Made by a program: the position numbers and the translations under genes. This document shows, piece by piece, positions 7,757 to 10,077 of a stretch of 10,077 nucleotides of DNA (the first letter of the stretch is position 1; every line of letters begins with the position of its first letter). The notes beneath the pieces were generated by a model that saw only the letters and a program-made list of their open reading frames with translations, was not told the DNA's origin and ran no database searches. Source of the DNA: Prevotella sp. UBA1705 (GTDB lineage: Bacteria > Bacteroidota > Bacteroidia > Bacteroidales > Bacteroidaceae); the NCBI GenBank assembly GCA_002317385.1, contig DCJH01000005.1, forward strand, positions 2,317 to 12,393. The letters run 5' to 3'.

Positions 7757-7866
7757 CGTTTACTCCCCATCGCCTTTGCCTTTAGTACCTTTTCGCATGG
7801 CGTTTAGTACCTATTCGCGAGGCCATTAGTACCTTATCGCGAGGCGATTACTACCTTTTCTCAAAA
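7757..7866. repeat. 22-bp tandem repeat array, five copies
   Basis: Five units of exactly 22 bases run head to tail, starting at 7757, 7779, 7801, 7823 and 7845. The core of the best copies is TTTAGTACCTTTTCGC, with variants TTTAGTACCTATTCGC, ATTAGTACCTTATCGC and ATTACTACCTTTTCTC. The first unit is the most diverged. Copies 2 to 4 end in a CATGG or CGAGG tail. The spacing is close to two helical turns, which would place each core on the same DNA face, as in multi-site binding regions or iterons. No replication or partition gene is nearby. It lies upstream of the ettA promoter, and its function is unknown. Confidence 0.85.
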
Positions 7867-7887
7867 CCATCTACATGGTACAATCCA

Positions 7888-7931
7888 GCCTCTCCCCCAA
7901 CCCCTCCCCCGGAGGGAGGGGAGTAGAATGC
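7888..7931. repeat. Left arm of a 44-bp inverted repeat (G/C-run palindrome)
   Basis: This arm matches the reverse complement of 8355-8398 at 40 of 44 positions. Its centre is itself a palindrome: CCCCTCCC (7901-7908) and GGGAGGGG (7914-7921) around CCGGA. Similar C-run/G-run palindromes are scattered between genes in many bacteria and often yield spurious SLSPNPSPGGRG-like translations, as here. It is therefore probably a dispersed intergenic repeat. Confidence 0.8.
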
Positions 7932-7970
7932 AGGATAGTCGGGGGCAAAGGCGGCCAAAACGATAGCTCA

Positions 7971-8000
7971 GTAGGGACATCTCCCGTGGATGTCCGCACC
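7971..8000. repeat. Left arm of a nested 30-bp inverted repeat
   Basis: Reverse-complementary to 8284-8313 at 26 of 30 positions. It contains its own stem, GGACATC (7975-7981) with GATGTCC (7989-7995) around a 7-base loop. It sits 39 bases inside the outer 44-bp arm. Palindromes of this GTAGGGACAT...ATGTCC type look like dispersed intergenic repeats. Confidence 0.75.
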
Positions 8001-8074
8001 GCCGGAGGGCACACGAGGACTGAAGCCACCAATCTATGTTGTGGTATCTGTGTTCAAGTGTCTGTGCCCTTATG

Positions 8075-8173
8075 CCACCAAAGATGGCGGGAAGGGCATT
8101 TCTCTCTGAAAATATTTAGAGAAATTCTGTGTCTTTGGTGGACAAGAAAAGGGGTTATCCACAAAAGACACAG
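8075..8173. repeat. Cluster of alternative hairpins (CTGTGTCTTTGGTGG region)
   Basis: Three pairings share this segment. CCACCAAAGA (8075-8084) pairs perfectly with TCTTTGGTGG (8132-8141), enclosing ATTTCTCT (8098-8105) paired with AGAGAAAT (8118-8125). Alternatively CTGTGTCTTTGGTGGA (8127-8142) pairs at 15 of 16 positions with TCCACAAAAGACACAG (8158-8173). The first and third are mutually exclusive because both use 8132-8141. No gene or clear promoter is attached, so this is probably repeat structure rather than a working RNA switch. Confidence 0.65.
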
Positions 8174-8268
8174 AAGATTCAGCGGCCCCGACACGATATT
8201 TCTATCGTATCCAAGCCTCACGCAGCAACGAATAAAGGCCACAAGAGGCTCTGCTATGAGAGGCTTTT

Positions 8269-8287
8269 CAACCCGCTCTTCGGGTTG
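8269..8287. repeat. Short hairpin in intergenic repeat block
   Basis: CAACCCG (8269-8275) and CGGGTTG (8281-8287) form a perfect 7-bp stem with a 5-base loop, directly next to the following 30-bp repeat arm. No T-run follows on either strand, so it is not an obvious terminator. Confidence 0.6.
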
Positions 8288-8313
8288 CGGACATGCACGG
8301 GGCATGTCCCTAC
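8284..8313. repeat. Right arm of the nested 30-bp inverted repeat
   Basis: Partner of 7971-8000 in opposite orientation, with four mismatches. It folds on itself through GGACATGC (8289-8296) and GCATGTCC (8302-8309). It ends 41 bases before the right 44-bp arm, nearly mirroring the 39-base spacing on the left, although the spacer sequences are not alike. Confidence 0.75.
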
Positions 8314-8323
8314 AAAGCAACAG

Positions 8324-8355
8324 CCTGACCTCCACACGAAAATGCAGAGGTCAGG
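8324..8355 (-). terminator. Possible terminator hairpin of the DUF3078 gene
   Basis: CCTGACCTC (8324-8332) and GAGGTCAGG (8347-8355) make a perfect 9-bp stem around a 14-base loop. Read leftward from the DUF3078 gene it lies about 80 bases after the stop and is followed by CTGTTGCTTTG, a poor T-run. It may stop transcription or may just be another palindromic repeat. Confidence 0.4.
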
Positions 8356-8398
8356 CATATTACTCCCCTCCCTCCGGGGGAGGGGCAGGGGGAGAGGC
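8355..8398. repeat. Right arm of the 44-bp inverted repeat
   Basis: Inverted partner of 7888-7931 with four mismatches; together they bound a 511-base non-coding segment. Bases next to the two arms show no target-site duplication and no transposase gene is enclosed. The arm lies 39 bases beyond the DUF3078 stop, and its GC-rich internal stem could also act in transcription termination. Confidence 0.8.
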
Positions 8399-8437
8399 TT
8401 GTGGGGGTTGGCCGAAAGGCTGCTCCCTTCTAATCCC

Positions 8438-9712
8438 TTAGAAATTATACGAGAATCCCAGAGACACAAACTCGTTGAACTGCCAATATCCGTGGTCGAG
8501 GTCGCGGGCAGCGGCATCGTCGAAGCGCGGATAGACGAAGAGCTTGGTGGAGATATACTTGTTGAACTGGAATGTGAACGTGTTTTCCCATTCAAACTCT
8601 GCGCGACGATAGCTGGTGAAGCCGTAGATGCGCGTCTGCCACGACATGTTGTCGGTAAACTTCCACTTCAAATCTACCGTGAACTGCGAACCGAAGTCGT
8701 GCAACACGTGGCTGCCCTCCTTCAGACCATTGCGGGTGGAGAGGGCCAGGCGGTCCACATATTTAAAGTTGTAGGCTATCGGGGCCAGGTGGACCGTACC
8801 CGTGAGGTGGCTCTTGAACCAGTCTACGGTGTAGTCCATACCCAGAGAGGCATTGACGTTGAGCGGCGACATAAAGTCGGACAGCGTGGGGCGCTCGTTG
8901 GTCTTGTAGCCGCGCATGAACTGCGTATAGGCCAGAAGCTGGAACGTGTAGTACCATTTCTTGGAGGCCTGCAGGCCGAGCTTGCCGGTGTAGCGCAACA
9001 GGTCGGACGAGGTTTTGAGCTTGTGGAGGGAGTCGCTCTTAGAGGTTTGGAAGCCGAGCTTCATCTCCAGCTTGTTGTCCCACTTCACCTTCTGCTTGTT
9101 GTTGTAGTTGGCTTCGAGCGTGAGCGAGCCCACCATGGAGTAGCTACTCTCGCCACCCTTATACCAGTTGCCCGATACATAGCTCTGGAGGAACTGCAGA
9201 TAGTAGTCGCCCGAGAACTTCCAGAAGTTAGGTTTGAGCACCACCACGTCCACGGGCTGGGTCTCCGGCTCCTGCGGCAGCGGCTGGGTCACCGCCACGC
9301 TGGGCTTCTCAGTCACGGTGCTCGGCACCAGGGCCGGACCCGACTGTTCGAGCTCACTCTGCGTGCCCATCACCATGTCGGGACGACGGAGATACATGCC
9401 GAGCAGCTGGGCATCGAGGGGCGACAGCGTGTTGCCCATGGCAAGAGCGTCGCGACTCACATATTTATAGAATGTGAGGGGCAGGAAGAGAGGCGCCATG
9501 TCCTGGTTGGAAAGCACCGTGGGCGCTGCCACGTTGGCGCTGAAGAGCGAATCGCCAAACTGTTTGAGCGAGTCGGCATAGTTTTGAGTAATGGTTCCCG
9601 GCGTCTGCGGGGTGCGTAAAGGGTTGCGTTTGGCCTCGCGAGCAAATGCCTGACTGGTCGACATGACCAGGGCAAGCACCAGCAGGCCACCCTTGCGAAA
9701 TCTGTTCATCAT
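8438..9712 (-). CDS. Probable DUF3078-family outer-membrane beta-barrel protein
   Basis: A 424-residue envelope protein. The N-terminus (MNRFRKGGLLVLALVMSTSQAFA) is a signal peptide with likely cleavage near residue 24. Residues 25-120 are soluble-looking, 120-160 form a proline/valine/threonine-rich linker, and from about 163 the sequence alternates polar and aromatic residues like a beta-barrel. The segment NWYKGGESSYS (182-192) resembles the conserved start of the Bacteroidetes DUF3078 domain, whose function is unknown. The C-terminus GFSYNF ends in Phe, the usual barrel-assembly signal. ATG codons at 9712 and 9709 are both possible; I give the first. It is divergent from pyrG and is not obviously in an operon. 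Family assignment is by recognition of the motif and length; a general OmpA- or porin-like barrel is the alternative. Confidence 0.8.
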   Translation of the reverse strand: MMNRFRKGGLLVLALVMSTSQAFAREAKRNPLRTPQTPGTITQNYADSLKQFGDSLFSANVAAPTVLSNQDMAPLFLPLTFYKYVSRDALAMGNTLSPLDAQLLGMYLRRPDMVMGTQSELEQSGPALVPSTVTEKPSVAVTQPLPQEPETQPVDVVVLKPNFWKFSGDYYLQFLQSYVSGNWYKGGESSYSMVGSLTLEANYNNKQKVKWDNKLEMKLGFQTSKSDSLHKLKTSSDLLRYTGKLGLQASKKWYYTFQLLAYTQFMRGYKTNERPTLSDFMSPLNVNASLGMDYTVDWFKSHLTGTVHLAPIAYNFKYVDRLALSTRNGLKEGSHVLHDFGSQFTVDLKWKFTDNMSWQTRIYGFTSYRRAEFEWENTFTFQFNKYISTKLFVYPRFDDAAARDLDHGYWQFNEFVSLGFSYNF

Positions 9713-9761
9713 GTAAAAAACATTTTGGGTTTAGCCAAGTAGTTACTTGTCAATCTTTTTG

Positions 9762-9769
9762 CAAAGTTA
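9762..9769 (-). promoter_or_regulatory. -7 element for the DUF3078 gene
   Basis: The minus strand reads TAACTTTG here, an exact TAnnTTTG match, about 50 bases upstream of the start codon. No clear TTTG -33 element is seen at the right distance; the region there is pyrimidine-rich. A palindrome CAAGTA-GT-TACTTG lies just downstream at 9736-9749, in the predicted leader. Confidence 0.6.
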
Positions 9770-9852
9770 GTAATAATTGCATAAAGAAAAGAGAGGTTAG
9801 CCGATTTTCTTTAGATGTCTATATAATATGGTCAAACTTTCATTTTGATTTG

Positions 9853-9883
9853 TTGGGCGTTTCCTAAAAATATACTACCTTTG
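9853..9883 (+). promoter_or_regulatory. Promoter of pyrG
   Basis: TACCTTTG at 9876-9883 is an exact TAnnTTTG -7 element, with TTG at 9853-9855 as a -33 element 20 bases upstream. Transcription should start near 9890, giving a leader of about 33 A/T-rich bases before the GTG start. No pyrG-type attenuator hairpin is visible in so short a leader. Confidence 0.75.
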
Positions 9884-9922
9884 CAACAAATTATCGATAA
9901 ACCATTTAACACTTTAAAGATT

Positions 9923-10077
9923 GTGGCAGAAACAAAGTATATCTTCGTCACCGGCGGCGTAGTGTCTTCTCTGGGCAAGGGAATCATCTCATCGTCGATA
10001 GGAAAGCTTTTACAGGCAAGAGGTTACAACATCACCATCCAGAAGTTTGACCCGTATATCAACATCGACCCGGGAAC
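9923..10077 (+). CDS. pyrG: CTP synthase, N-terminal part (3' end outside window)
   Basis: Makes CTP from UTP, ATP and glutamine, the last step of pyrimidine nucleotide synthesis. Only the first 51 codons are present. After the start the protein reads AETKYIFVTGGVVSSLGKG, the highly conserved nucleotide-binding start of the amidoligase domain, then SSSIGKLLQARGYNI and KFDPYINIDPGT, which also match the family. The start is a GTG at 9923; no ATG lies in frame between the promoter and the conserved residues, so GTG is the best choice. The glutaminase domain lies outside the window. Confidence 0.97.
   Translation, partial: MAETKYIFVTGGVVSSLGKGIISSSIGKLLQARGYNITIQKFDPYINIDPG

Noticed and set aside
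7757..7866. CRISPR array
   Set aside because: The copies are directly adjacent without unique spacers, and no cas genes are present.
7757..7866. Plasmid-type replication iterons
   Set aside because: The spacing fits, but there is no replication initiator, no AT-rich melting region or DnaA box beside it, and the neighbours are chromosomal housekeeping genes.
8054..8335. A 93-codon minus-strand open frame in the repeat block
   Set aside because: It spans the alternative hairpins and the right 30-bp repeat arm, has no promoter match, and shows no protein-like pattern.
7875..8441. A 188-codon open frame on the plus strand in the intergenic region
   Set aside because: It is built from the palindromic repeats (SLSPNPSPGGRG-like start, repeat-derived end) and runs through several hairpins; this is a typical spurious translation.
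9736..9749. CAAGTA-GT-TACTTG palindrome as an operator
   Set aside because: Six-base arms occur by chance many times in 10 kb. Position in the DUF3078 leader is suggestive, but there is no second copy or known regulator.

Overview
The window looks like a chromosomal segment from a Bacteroidales bacterium, most likely Prevotella-like. This rests on several signs: TAnnTTTG-type -7 promoter elements upstream of four genes or gene groups, no obvious Shine-Dalgarno sequences, protein sequences typical of the group, and fairly GC-rich coding DNA. Species cannot be fixed from this sequence alone. Most of the window is ordinary housekeeping or accessory-metabolic DNA. The unusual material is in the gaps between genes.

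Layout: the 3' part of aspS (aspartyl-tRNA synthetase) runs rightward to 1096 and ends in a strong hairpin terminator. A short gap with a degenerate 9-bp repeat array follows. Two tandem paralogous acyl-CoA synthetase (AMP-binding) genes then run leftward from 4667 to 1273. They probably form one transcript from a good TTTG-N20-TACCTTTG promoter. Next is a leftward pair: ettA (ABC-F translation factor, 7447 to 5750) and, 24 bp after it, a secreted alpha/beta-hydrolase (5725 to 4907) closed by a GC-rich terminator. A gap of almost 1 kb (7448-8437) follows. It holds the ettA leader and promoter, a five-copy 22-bp tandem repeat, and a 511-bp segment bounded by a 44-bp inverted repeat with a second 30-bp inverted repeat nested inside and many hairpins. 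Beyond it an outer-membrane DUF3078-like protein gene runs leftward (9712 to 8438). It shares a divergent promoter region with pyrG (CTP synthase), whose first 51 codons end the window.

How the genes relate: aspS, ettA and pyrG are core information and nucleotide genes. The two acyl-CoA ligases would activate fatty acids for lipid synthesis or salvage. The secreted esterase and the DUF3078 barrel are envelope proteins. I see no phage, transposase, CRISPR or defence system. The best candidates for something under-described are the intergenic repeats (7757-8398 and 1184-1255) and the replacement of the canonical A10 lysine in both acyl-CoA ligases.
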